Origin: Arachnopeziza araneosa
Lineage: Eukaryota > Ascomycota > Leotiomycetes > Helotiales > Arachnopezizaceae
Assembly (NCBI GenBank): GCA_003988855.1
Contig: QYAI01000037.1
Coordinates: forward strand, 1 to 64,000
Direction of reading: 5' to 3'
DNA: 64,000 nt
Part shown: piece after piece, positions 1 through 11,862 of the stretch
Position numbering within the stretch: position 1 is the first letter of the stretch
Layout of the letters: the number at the start of each line of letters is the position of its first letter
Translations under genes and position numbers: made by a program
The notes under the pieces: model-generated
What the model was told of the DNA's origin: nothing
The model's input: only the letters and a program-made list of their open reading frames with translations
Databases searched by the model: none

Positions 1-3000
1 AACTAATTAATAGCTAGAAAAAAACTAAAGTAGCTTTAAAATACTATTTTTTTAGCGTTAAAAATTGTAAACTACTTAACAAAACATTTAACAAGCTTTA
101 TGCTTAAAGTAAAATAAAATAAGTTACTAATTTTACTTTGTTTAGCAACTTAGTATTTGTTGTTTAGCGCAATGTTAACAAAGTAAAAAAAAAACGCATT
201 GTAGTAAATCTTAAAGTACTAAACAAAGTAGTAATATTAAACGTATACTTTATACTACTTTAAGCTAATATTATTAAAGCTTTAAAAAAACAAAATTATA
301 TTATAGTAATTAATAAGTTGTTATTTTTTTATTAGTTTTTTATAGTAAAAAAGCATAATAAATGCTTTACTGTTATTAGTTTAAAAAGCTAAAAAAAAAT
401 TATATTACTTTAATAAAATTTAAAAATTTACTTACTTATGTATAACAAGTAATAAATTAGCAGCTTTGCAAATTTTGTACTTTTGTACAAGCTTTTATTA
501 ATAACATTGTGCTATTTTTAAAAACTACTAAAAAGTACTTTTAGCACTTACGCACTATATTTATACTATTTTGTAATATAAGCTTGTTACTGTTTTTAAA
601 AAGTTATAAATTACATACTTTTTAGTAAACTTGCTAAGTTATTATATAAATAAACTAAAAATAGCAACTACTACTTAAAAAATTAATGCTTTAAAAGCTA
701 TTTAATTTTTAATAATAGTAAAAAACTTTAAGCACTAGCTTAAAATAACTAGCTACTTTAAATAGTTTGTTTTATTTTATGCTAAAGTTGTTAAATTACT
801 ATAGCAAAAAAAAACATTATTATTAGCAGCAAGTAAAAAGCAAAAAGCTATTAGCTTAAAAAAAAAAGTTATATTACAAAAACTACTTAAACTTTTACTA
901 AAAATAAAAAATTAGCTTTTAGTGTAGTATAAAAATACTTAACAAAAAATAAATTTTTATACTATGCTAACTTTAATTAAACACTATACTTTAAAATTAA
1001 CGCGTTAATAAAAAAAAGCTTTAGCGTTATAGTTTTTTACTTATAACTTAACTATGTTATTTTAAATAACTTGTTAAAAATTACAAGTACTGCTATATAA
1101 CTAGTACTTTTTTTTAGTAAGCTGCTTAAAGCAGCAAAAAAAAACTATTATTTTACTAAACTAAAAGTAACTTACTTTGTATATACTTGCAAAAAACTTT
1201 AAACAATAATTTAGTTAAGCTAGAAAAAAGTTATTATGCTAACTAATTATGCTACTATAAGAAGTATTTGCAATAGCACTTAACTAGCTACTACTAATAG
1301 CAGCTGCTTAAACATAAAGTTAGTAATAGCGTTACTATACTTATTACAGTACAATTTAAAAGTTTACTACATTCTTAAACTTATAAACATTGTACTTAAT
1401 ACTTTGTTATAACTTTTAGCTACGAAAAACAAAGACGTTAGCTTTAACAATAAGCTAGTAAATTATGTTATGTTTAGCTTAAAAGTGCTAATGTTAAACA
1501 AGTTTTAGTATAAGTTAGTAGCAAAATATATTAGTAATTTTTATTTTTAAAAAGTACTATGTTTTCTTAAGTAAAAACTGCAAAAACAAATTTTATTTTT
1601 AACATTAAAGCTTGCTATACTTTTTATAATAAACAATAGTTTGTTGTATTACTGCTTTACTAAAAAAGTACAAAAGCTTTGTATTTTACAGCTAGTAGTA
1701 AAAAAAGTTTTTAAAATAGCTTATAATAACTAGTTTTACTTAAAACTAAAAAAAAACAAAACAAAAGCTTTAAAACTTAGCTATTTTTAAACTAGCAAAA
1801 GCACTAAAAGCTTATATTAAATATTACTTAAGCTGCTAGCAAAATTAAACTTTTTAAAACTAGCTAAACAAAAAATTGCAACTAATATGTACTTTATTAG
1901 TGCTATTTTACACTATTGCTATAAACTTTGTTTTAGTACTGCTAAAAGTTTTAAAATTAAAACTATAAGCTATTAGAAAATTTAGTGTGTATAACTGCAT
2001 ACTTATAATTAGTAACAAGTTTAGTAAAAAAACACTGCTAATTTTTAAAAATAATTAATACAAAGCTAAGCACTAAGCTAAAGTAATGCTAAAAATGCTA
2101 CTACTTGCTAAATAAAGTATTTTTAAAAAATTAATATTAAACAAAAACTTAAAATTTGTGCTAAACTTCTAAAACTTATTGTTTAAAAACTTAAGCACAA
2201 AACTTTTAATGTTAACAGTGTAGCATTTTTAAACAAACAGTTTTTTTAAGTAAAAAAACTAAATAGTAAAAATTATAATTTATTATTACTTATAACGTTA
2301 TTTAAGCAGTAACTAAACTTTACTATTAATAGCTATGCAGTGCACTTTAAACAATACATACTTAAACTTAATTTATACTAGCTTAAATAAATTAGTGCTA
2401 AAATTTAAGCTAAACACTACTTTGTTAATAATTAACAATAGCACTAAACTAAACTTATAACTAGTTAAAAAACTTAAAAAACAAAACGTTAAAATTACTA
2501 TTAACTTTGCAGCTAACGTAGCAAAAAAATAGTATAACTAGCAACATACAGTAATTAACATTAAAGCTAATAACAATGTTTTTTTTTAACTTTATAAAAA
2601 GTATAAATTACTTAGTAACAATAAAAAACTAAAAAAACAACGTATAAAGCTTTTTAAAGTTAATAAAATAGTTAGCAAATTAGCTACTAAACTAAAGCTT
2701 TTACTATACTAAAAAATTTATCTAGTAATTTTAGTAGCATATTTATTACTAGCGCTAAAAAAAAACTTATTTAACAAACTACTGCTAAATGTAACTAAGC
2801 TAGTAAAAAGCATTTAAAGTAATACTAACAAGTAAAAATTATATAAAATTAAAGCTATTCTAAGCTAGCGAACTAAGTACTTAGTAAAATAGCTAAGCTA
2901 TAGCAATAAACACAATTAGTAGTATAAAAAAAACTTGCTAAATAATGCGCAAGATTTAATTAAAAAGTTTAAAAAATTTAAAAGTAAGTTTAAAAGCAAG

Positions 3001-3962
3001 TTTAAAAAGCAGCTGCGCTAAGCGTAACGCGCTTAATTATGTAAACATAAAATTAAAATATATTTATATAAAAATAGTAAATACAAGAAGTATAAATACT
3101 TTTTTTTTTTTAACTACTATATTTTTTTTTTTTTTTTACATAATTTTTTTAAAAGCTTACTAGCTTTGCAAGTTTTTTAAAAACTGCTTTTTATTAACTT
3201 TTATTATTATAACTTTTTAATTTAAAAACAAAATTTATATTAAGCTACGCGATGTACTTAGTAGTAAAAAAAAAGTAAATATTAACAATGCTTTAATACT
3301 AATTAAAAAATATAGTAATCTAAAAAATTTAAACTACTAATGCAAAGCTTAAGCTTTAAAGAACAATGCAATAACATAACTAAAGCTTAAACGTAAAGCT
3401 AAAGCTTTTATTACTAGCAAAAGTAGCAAAAAATCTAAACGCAAAGCAAAAACACTTGTTAAAGTAAACAATAACAACGATAATAATAACAAAAACAAAA
3501 ATAATAACAGCGTTAAATTTACGCAATAGTTTAACTAAAGCGTATTTAAACAAAGCAATAAACAAACACAATTACTGCAACTTACTATGCTAGTAATAAA
3601 AATAAACTTAGTATTAAAAAAAGTATTAAAGCAAGCAAAGCTAAACTTAGCAACTACTTATTATATAAAAAAAACTATAGTAAAATAATTGCAGCTGTAT
3701 TTTAAACTATTTAAAAGCAGTTAATAGCAAAGTTAAAACAATAGCAAAAACTAGCTAACATAATTAAATACAACTTAGCTTAAGACGTTATTTAAAAAAA
3801 AAAAAACTTAAAAACAAAATTTTCTTAAAAATTAAAAGTACAAGCTTAGTTACAAAAGCAACTGTTACTGCTAAGCTAAATTTACTGTTAGCAAGATTAC
3901 TATTACTATTTAACGTGTTTAACTTTAAACTTATTAAGCTACTTAAGAAAAAACAACATGTA

Positions 3963-4064
3963 GTAAGCTTACTAATTGCATTAAGCGTTGCAAGCTTACT
4001 AATTGTATAACAAGCAGCAAGCTTACTAACTTTACAACAAGCTGCAAGCTTACTAACTTTAAAC
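3963..4064. repeat. 27-bp minisatellite, about 3.8 units
   Basis: Tandem units begin at 3963, 3990, 4017 and 4044; the last is partial. Each starts with G(T/C)AAGCTTACTAA. Unit length is 27, so all frames stay in phase, and the minus strand reads a nine-residue Leu/Val-rich repeat. I take that as chance, because no gene context surrounds it. The array abuts the left end of the first ~430-bp repeat copy and is not obviously present before the second copy. Confidence 0.8.
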
Positions 4065-4489
4065 TTCTAGCTAGAAAATTAACTAAAGTTCTACAATAAC
4101 TTACTAGTAAACTACAAGCACTTAAGTTACGCACTATATAGCTTACAATATAGTTAGTAAAATTAGCTATACTAATTATTTAACTTTGTTTTACTTTAGT
4201 ACTATAGTAGTTTACACTAGCTATAAATTAGCTACTAAACATTCTTAGTAGTGTTAAAGCAAAAGTTCGAGAAAAGTAATAGCAAACAAGGCAAGAAGCA
4301 ACAACAAAAGTAAGAACACTAAAAGCTCTTTAATTAGTAGTATTTTTCTTATAAAAACATAAGAGTTTTTTCTTTAGAGAAGCACTTCTGTTATAAGATT
4401 ATTTACTCTTACATAACTGTTACATGCGACAGTTATGTAACAAAGCTAGGCGGGCATAAATAGCCGCTTTTTATAGAATTAGAAATGCA
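4061..4489. repeat. ~430-bp dispersed repeat, copy 1
   Basis: This segment aligns end to end with 4718-5157. Differences are mostly transitions: this copy keeps C or G at many sites where the other has T or A, and the reverse at a few (for example the ACTGT/ACCGT site near 4416). It contains a perfect 12-bp inverted repeat, TTACATAACTGT at 4409-4420 and its complement at 4429-4440, around an 8-nt loop. It may be an LTR or the end of a DNA transposon; no coding remnant is visible. Confidence 0.8.
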
Positions 4490-4717
4490 ACTACATATCT
4501 TAATTTTGTTTCTACTATTACTAGCGTTATAATATACTATAAGTTTACTAACTGTACTTTAGCTTAACTACTATATAACACTACTAATAAAAACACTAGT
4601 AGTAAAAACATTAGTAATAAAAACACTATTAATAAATTTAGCTAATTAACTAAAATTTAACACTGCGCTACTATTAATACAACTAAATTTATTTAATAGC
4701 TTACTAGTAAACTAACT

Positions 4718-5157
4718 AAACTTTTAGCTAAAAAATTAACTAAAGTTTTATAATAGCTTATTAGTAAACTAGCTAAGCTACAAGTACTTAAGTTATATAC
4801 TATATAGCTTATAATATAGTTAGTAAAATTAGCTATACTAATTATTTAACTTTACTTTACTTTAGTACTATAGTAGCTTACACTAGCTATAAATTAGTTA
4901 CTAAACATTTTTAGTAGTGTTAAAGCAAGAATTTAAGAAAAGTAATAACAAACAAAGCAAGAAGTAACAACAAGTGTAAAAGCACTAAAAGCTTTTTAAT
5001 TAGTAGTAATTTTTTTATAAAAACACAAGAGTTTTTTTTTTTTAGAGAAGCACTTTTGTTATAAGATTATTTACTTTTACATAACCGTTACATGCGACAG
5101 TTATGTGACAAAGCTAGGCAGACATAAATAGCCGCTTCTTATAGAATTAGAAATGCA
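4718..5157. repeat. ~430-bp dispersed repeat, copy 2
   Basis: This is a direct-orientation partner of 4061-4489, with about 230 bp between the copies. It is slightly longer because of small A/T-run insertions. Most C/G positions of copy 1 are T/A here. The hairpin seen in copy 1 survives with mismatches (ACCGT against ACAGT). Its right end coincides with the end of the A+T-rich block, so the repeat may mark the border of an ancient insertion. Confidence 0.78.
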
Positions 5158-5527
5158 TTCTTTTACAACTACACCACAATTGTTTTGTTCCTACTATTTT
5201 TTATAGATAAATCTAGAGTAATATCAATGTCTTGAGATTATAAAAACACTGCTCTAAATTAGTAATCTTTATTTTCTAGTCGATTTCTATTTATTTAAGT
5301 AGACTAGTCTAACTACTTCTGTAATAGTAGGATCGTTGAGACCTGTAGTTATAACGCCATTCTTTGTTGAATTCTGCCTAAACACCAATGCTATATGCAA
5401 AGCGATAAAGCCCCAAGATGCATATTACCTCAACCCACCTGTGTGTTGAATCATCAGACCAATGGTGACCTCAAACCAGCCGTTTACTAACCGCATCCAT
5501 ATCCTTTATAAAGCTTGGCTTAATAAA
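5158..5527. other. Boundary spacer, no gene seen
   Basis: Base composition rises here from A+T-rich to normal. I see no coding exon. The stretch should hold the 3' untranslated region and polyadenylation site of the MTHFR gene, which reads toward it on the minus strand. Confidence 0.5.
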
Positions 5528-7420
5528 TTAATTGCCAATATTAGCACTAGAGCCGCTGCCTCCAACGACCTCTGCCCCGAGCAATGCTGAGGCCTGATTA
5601 GAATCGTCAACCACAAGCCCGTCGAAGAGTGGGAATAGTCCGTGGACTTGATGAAAATCATTGTGTACTGGATATTAGTTAGAAAGTCATCAGTCGCTAT
5701 CTCCGAGATGGAAACACTTACCAATATTGACAAGATACCAAGTATTCATCATGGTCTCGATGAGATGACGAGTTGGACTTTGAGCGGAATGACAGTGAGC
5801 CCAGTCAAAACCCAAACGAAATGCTTCGTCTTTCCAAGCTAAAAAGCTAATCGTCTCGACGATTGTTGGCTGGACTATCTCTTTGCCCGGGAACACGCCC
5901 CAAGTTACAGCATTAGGACCATCACCCGGGGTATTAGTTCTCAAGTCCCCTGCTTTGTTGACAGCGTAGTACGTCAAATCCGGGTCTCTTTCGATTCTTG
6001 CTACAAGCTCACCAATTAAAGTGGGAGGCACCAAGAGCTCTAAGTAGGCCTTTTGATAAACGAACCCGTTACTTGGACCCCATCCATATATGGGATCAGA
6101 AGACTTGATGCCATTGACCGCTGGCTGAGAGTTGATAGTAAGCAGGCCACGCTTGTTAAGAGCAATTAGCTCACCCTTGATAATGTCGGCTTCGCTCGAT
6201 ATAGGCGCCTCACTCCACGGTAGACTCTCAACTTTGTTTTCCAAATATCTGACAAAGATGTCGGCAATGTCCTTGATCGACTTTGGCTCCCCCCAGAGTT
6301 TTTGATTTTGCTCATTTGTGCCTCTCAAGCCAATACCATAGGCATCTAGTTCTCCAAAGGCTGGCGACCTAGAATCCCCCCATCTACCGTTAGGAAATTC
6401 GTCCCAATCCTGAGTCCGGGTGACATAAGATTTATTGCGATTTTTCCAGAAGATCGGTCTGACGTCTTCCTCACGTCGGCCAAGACCAAGTGACTGCCTC
6501 CAAGGAAGCGCCTGCTTCAACGGTCGCTTTTCGGATGGAGTTAAACTCAATTCGTCCAAAACCATGCGGGTAGCCTGGGCTAGGTTCATTGTGTAGAAAT
6601 GAAGATGGGAGATGCCCGATGTTAGAATCTTGCGACACATTTCAGCCACAAGACCTGTCCCTATATTCCGAACAGCAGAGTCATCATTCTTGACCTCTTC
6701 CAATGCCGCACTCCATTTTGGTGGAATTCTGCATCCCATGTGATTCGCTCGTCGAAGAAAGCTTGCGTATGTATTAATCGGCATGATACCAGGCACAATT
6801 GGAATCGATATTCCCTTAGCCCTAACCTTTGAGACCCAATCAATGAAGTTTTCGACATCGTAGAACATTTGCGTCACAATGAACGTTGCTCCAGCGTCTA
6901 CTTTCTGCTTCAGGTGTTCCATTAGAAGTTCTGCATCATCTTGGTCATCACAACCTTCAGGATAACCTGCTACTCCAATGTCAAAGTGATTCCCATAAGT
7001 AGAACGAATATGCTTGACGAGATCTTTAGCATATTGAAAACCCCCTTCAGCAGCCACCCACTTTTCTTTCTCTCGCGGGGGGTCACCACGTAGAGCGAGA
7101 ATGTTCGTACAGCCGGCCTTATAAGCATCTCTCAGTGCAGCGTCCACTTTATCCTGTCCCATATCGGTACATGTCAAGTGCATACATGTCTCCAAGCCAT
7201 ACTGCGACTGAGCGACGCTCACCATCTCACATGTCAATTGAGCCAGCCGTCCTCCCGCCCCCCAAGTGATATCAATGAAACTTGGGCCTAAACCGTGCAT
7301 ACGATCCATACGGTCGTATAAATTCTGCACACCTTGGGCTGTTTTCGGAGGGAAAAATTCGAATGAGAAGGTAGGTTGCCCAGACCGCTCGGCCTCGGCC
7401 AGCATCTCTTTGATGTGCAT
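5528..7420 (-). CDS. MET13: Methylenetetrahydrofolate reductase (Met13 type)
   Basis: This enzyme reduces 5,10-methylene-THF to 5-methyl-THF with NAD(P)H and FAD, supplying methyl groups for methionine synthesis in the cytosol. Two exons are read: 5722-7420 and 5528-5667, with a 54-nt intron (GTAAGT, branch TCTAAC, CAG) near the 3' end. The protein is 612 aa. The N-terminal TIM-barrel catalytic half shows FSFEFFPPKT (about residues 18-27), DITWGAGG, the LTCTDM strand, ALRGDPPR and TQMFYD. The C-terminal SAM-responsive regulatory half has DEFPNGRWGDSRSPAFGE, VYQKAYLE and WGVFPGKE. Splicing is needed to restore the family C-terminal LVNIV plus an acidic tail; without it the frame ends early. 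By resemblance it is closer to yeast Met13 than Met12. The start is ATG at 7420. Confidence 0.95.
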
Positions 7421-8656
7421 GACTGCTGATTCTGGTTAAGAATCCAGGCTTCGAGAGTAACTATGCATGCAGTTAGAGACGATATTTGACTGATTCTGGT
7501 TCACCGAGAGCCCTGAGGTCACCATGTCCGAAATCCAGAAAGCCCTAGACACTTGGATGAAAATGACATACCTAGAAGACTCGCAATGTGATTTATGGTG
7601 GATGTTCGCTGCCAATGGCTAGCCAAAGTATCGCTTTCGAGCCCAGCGATCTGCAACTTCTCGGGGCATGTAAATTCGATAAGTCAGGCTGTGAAGAGGA
7701 GTACAGTTGAGGAGGTTAGGATGACGAGAAGAAATGAGGAGGGAAGGAAGGAAGGAAGGACGAAAGAGAGAGTGTGAGAGACCCTAAGCCGGGGCGGTGA
7801 AGGTAGAAAGTGAGATTGACGGCAGGAATAGAAAGAGGACCTTTTTCCCTGTGACAGAACACAGGGTATCTGAAGAGGTGGGTCAGAGGTAAGTAGGGTA
7901 GATACACTGACAAAAATTGAAAGGATGGAAGCGGTGTCGACTCTTCACTCTTAGCGAAGCCCTCCACCATCTTACCTATCCAAAGGATCAGCAACCCCTG
8001 CGGGTCAGCAACCAAAATACTCGACGCCTTTCTCAGTGATTGAGCCATATTCAGATGAAGAAAGAGGCAAGAGAGGAGAGTGGGAAAGGGCCTCTTCTAT
8101 TTTATGATGTTTTGCGGGTATGAAAGGTAAATAAAATTGATGTCGTTAGCGAGGGGCAGGAAATCCCCTTTCCCCTCCCCGTCCCCTCCCGTTCGCACCG
8201 CCCAGCTTGAGTTAATAACCACCACTCCAGAATTCGAAGACAATTGAGACTAGTCCTATGGTCATCTGGGGCCTACTATTTGAGAGGACTACTCGGATTG
8301 CTCTTTATAACATATAAGATAGCCTTAGAAAACTCGAGGGGAAAAAGATCCTCACTGCTTAGAATCAGATACTGTCCAGGGTTACCTATTAGTTGTAGGG
8401 ATTGGCTCAATCTCGCTCTCACCCTCAAAACGGAAGTCAGCAAAATTACTCGTCGGGTCGCTAGGTATTTCACAGCAATTCATGTGGATGACCACTTTAG
8501 TGTAGAACCTGATATGTCATTGGTGGTATCTGTGTCGAGAATGCGTTATCTATGAATTCCAGTAGCTGTATCCAGATGCTTCACGTCAACATCTTAAATT
8601 GGTACTGTCGTAGACCTATCAATAAGCAGGCGTTAATCGTTCCTGGTCCTCACTTA
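7421..8656 (-). promoter_or_regulatory. MTHFR 5' leader and promoter; possible leader intron and uORF
   Basis: A good intron (GTATGT, branch TCTAAC, AG) lies at 7461-7571 on the minus strand, just upstream of the MTHFR start. An ATG at 8048 opens a 110-codon frame (7716-8048) that follows a pyrimidine-rich leader near 8060-8200. Its first 25 codons are followed by GTAAG, so it could be a spliced upstream exon or a uORF. The encoded tail is low-complexity and matches no family I know. The stretch 8100-8656 carries a C-rich tract at 8160-8195 and otherwise nothing I can assign. Confidence 0.4.
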
Positions 8657-11524
8657 TCATACTGGTCCTCCTTCCTCATCAGCCCTCAAACCACTAAACT
8701 GTGTTCCTTGATTGGCAGTACTCAACCTCGCGCAGAGACCCAACAGCACTACAGTCTCAGTAGCTGCATAGTGATTAAGAGCATCGAGGAGAATTTGAAG
8801 ATGCCGGCTGAAGTTGACTTCAAATTTCTTGATCATTTCAAACATATTCTCAAGTCGCTTATCATCTGTCATTGTGCCTGAAGCAGCAATCGATGTCGTT
8901 GAGTCACCATGCCGTTGACTTCGTTCAACTTGTAGGCGAGCCCACTGCTGCTTGTTCATATGTGATGGCTTGTCTGAGCCTATTAAGTCTGAATCGGTCT
9001 TCTCTAGTTCTCGTGAGAGCCAACCGGTATGTGTTGCAAAGTAGGTACAAGTTTGCATCAGTTTAGAATGAATCTAGTGGTAGGGTTAGTTCAGCGCTTA
9101 AGACGGGTTATTTAGCATACCCTTAGCAGTCTACTGTTGGTGAGCATACACTCTTTCAGGCAAGTGTCGAGAAAATCGACGTGATCTTGCATAAGCTCAT
9201 CAACTGTTCTGACAGCAGTTGGGTTGTCCTTGCTATCTTCCATGATATTAAGTTTCGCTATTAAAGCTTGCCAGTTGGGCTCAATGACTTCCGCAGTACA
9301 AAAGTATAGAAGTTGTTGAACAAACACAAGCATTCGTGCCCTTAATGTGAAAACGCGTCTCTTCCACATCTCTACATCTCGATTCGAGCTTTTATGAGAC
9401 CAGCTCGGTGCCCTATTATGAGTCTGCCAGCAGGAGACAAGTTGCTGCTCCAAGTAGCGTAAAGAGAGTAGATACCGAAACAATGCTTGGTATCTCCAAA
9501 CAGTCTTTCGGCTGATGACTAGAGATACCGGGAAAGGGACTGAATAGTCAAGTTGTAAAGAAGTAAATCCAACAGCATTTTTGTCGGTTTCACTAGCTGG
9601 CTGAGATGCTGGGGTCTGTAATGTCTCCCCTTGCTCGATTCCTGAGATATTAACAACTCTAGTCAGAGAGTTTGTGAGGCTAATCTCATTCATCTCAACC
9701 TTGATATCTTCCTTAAAGGGATCTTGAGCAGCCACACTGCCGGGCTGTCTGAGCACAAGGTCGAGCAAGGACTGTAGCTTATTTGTATTGACGTTTTTGA
9801 CTGGTTTCCGAAGCTCCGAAGTACCAAGCTCCATGAAATAAGAGAAAAAATCAGAACGGTCCAGGAAGAAATAGTGCTTTAGCGATCGTAAACGAGCAGG
9901 TAGAGCGTGTGTTGTTAGCAAGAGGTTGAGCAAAGACTCGTTTGCATGAGCGTACGCACTGTTAACATTGTCCAAGAATCGGTTGTCGTCAAATGAGCTA
10001 GGAACATCTGTAACTGCCTGGCTCACATCAACCCCACCACATTCACGAACCACATTTAGGTATTTGCCTGCCAGTAAAACCTTGTCCTTGACGCCTTCAA
10101 GCTGAGGAGGAACATCATGATCTCTTATAGTATATCTCCTTTCCCAGTATTCATCAGTGTAATCTTCCTCAAGCCTTTCGCGCTTGATACTCTTCTGTTC
10201 CCGTACTAAGAACTCGACGTGAGGGTCTTTGATGCTTCCATGGTGCAGCCATTCATTTAGCATTGTCATATACGGACGGCTGGCAGCTCGTAAAAGTGAA
10301 AGGAGGAGAGATCGTGCAGCGGGATCCCCAGACATTGTTTCGAGACGCTTGGTTACAAGACCTAGAACACTACCGCCTTTACAAATCTTCTTCCCTGGTA
10401 TATTACCAGGGCCCAGGTCTCCCCCCTCCCTAAGACTTTCCAGGATATTTTCAATATCATCGTAGCCATCATCTGAATCCTCATCTTCTTCGAGCAACGA
10501 GTTTCGTTTCAGTATTTCGTGGGCGAGAGAGTATATTTGGAACATCACATGGCTTGTAGGAAGTGCATGTAGATTCAGTACCTGCAATGTGAATGAAGGG
10601 CTGGTAAGGAATTGGGTCTCCAATTGGGCAATCAGGATTAAATAATCCTGAAGCAGTTTTCGAATTGCAGCACAGAGCGCGTGATTAACAGCACCAAATT
10701 CCTCTCGACTCTGGACCTCCACAAATGCTTCTATAGCCCCGTAATGCGTTGCCATTCTTAACATCGTTGTTGTTAGGTCTTGTAGGCTTGGATCCAAACC
10801 AGGCAGGATTTTAAAAGTGGGACCAGCAAGGCGATCCTTCTCTACTGTAGGGTTGTAGGTTTTCGCAAATCGAATGTACTGACCTTCATAACCCATAAAA
10901 ACCATGAGAAGGTCTTCTATTATGACAGCTTCCTGGACTTCCAGTGTCAGATCGTATAGGGGAGCTGGTTGTAAAACCTGTGGGGCTCGAGATGCAAGAG
11001 GTGGTAGTGATATTCGAGATGCCAGAGGGGCGGATGTGTGAGGTACAAGAAAAGCTTCTGGGCTCCATAGTGGTGACACTTGAGGCGGTTAGTCTCTTGT
11101 AAACCTCCGCCTAAAAGATCAGCATACCTTGAGGCGTTTCTACTTTAATTGTCTTTGATCGAGGATCCATGGCATATTTTGAGTTGTTTTCACTAAGCCG
11201 TTGATAACTGGATAATTGTACAGCATTTGGAGCTCTCCGCTCGGGACTTTTTGTCCTGGATATGATAGTTTCTTTATTTGTGATCTGGACATGCTCCGTA
11301 AGTCTTTCCTCTACTGTTCGATTCGTACGATGCGAGCCTGATGGTGCTCTCCGATGTGCGTTGCCAGCAGCTGAGGTCTGAGGAGATTGTGTTCTTCTCG
11401 AGTCCCCTCTTTCAGTTCTCCTGCCCCCATACTGGCCTGACGGAGGGCGGGGTTGTTCGGTCACATTGTCATTGGCTTTCTTTTCAGTACGCGACGAGAG
11501 GCGAGCATTTGCTGATGAAGACAT
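8657..11524 (-). CDS. Gamma-tubulin complex component 2 (GCP2/Spc97 family)
   Basis: This subunit of the gamma-tubulin small complex nucleates microtubules at spindle pole bodies. Three exons are read: 11128-11524, 9121-11078 and 8657-9073. The introns are 49 and 47 nt, both starting GTATGC with an internal CTAAC. The product is 923 aa. The first ~130 residues are Ser/Arg-rich and probably disordered. The GRIP1 region follows with a conserved block near YMTMLNEWLHHG and DPHVEF. The GRIP2 half has YHFF-like LKHYFFLDRSDFF and the tail HVDFLDTCLKECML joined by splicing to KLMQTC. The frame extends upstream of ATG 11524 only through a non-ATG codon, so 11524 is the chosen start. It is divergent from the alpha5 proteasome gene. 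Confidence 0.93.
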
Positions 11525-11862
11525 TGCCGTTGCATTGAAATCTATTTGCAAAATAGGAAATCTGAAATGGAACTCATTGGGATAACTTTCGATGACCAGA
11601 GATTTTTGGGTGTGTAAGTATGCAAGACGACGCGAACCGACGCGTCTAGACTAGCGGCCGCATGCTGAGCCACTCTAGCCCGAATTAACTGTTTCGTACC
11701 TCGACTGCCTGAGCTATGTTTTCTTCAAACAGGTTGACTTCCTAACTCCAACGAGATCTCGAGTTTCTAATTCCACAGGAGCATATCAGGGGAAAGTGCA
11801 GTTCTGAATTCTTTCGTTAATTCGACATCTTGAATCTCTCTCCTGCTATTCGGCCTTTTACA
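11525..11862. promoter_or_regulatory. Shared divergent promoter, GCP2 and proteasome alpha5
   Basis: This 338-bp interval separates the two start codons and must contain both promoters and leaders. It has a GCGGCCGC (NotI-like) stretch near 11653 and short pyrimidine runs before the alpha5 ATG. I did not recognise a PACE-type proteasome element with confidence. Confidence 0.5.

Larger units (their letters stand above)
1..5157. repeat. A+T-rich, RIP-degraded repeat block
   Basis: The first ~5.1 kb is almost entirely A and T. TA-rich words recur throughout, CpG is rare, and no open frame exceeds about 65 codons. The one internal duplication I can align differs mainly by C/T and G/A transitions, as expected for repeat-induced point mutation of old transposons in filamentous ascomycetes. 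No transposase or reverse transcriptase motif survives that I can recognise. The composition changes sharply to normal coding DNA at about 5.16-5.3 kb, so this is an A+T isochore edge. The element family is unknown. Confidence 0.85.

Noticed and set aside
3380..4134. Minus-strand frames of ~63 codons in the A+T block
   Set aside because: Phe/Leu/Val-rich translations of A+T-rich and minisatellite DNA with no gene context.
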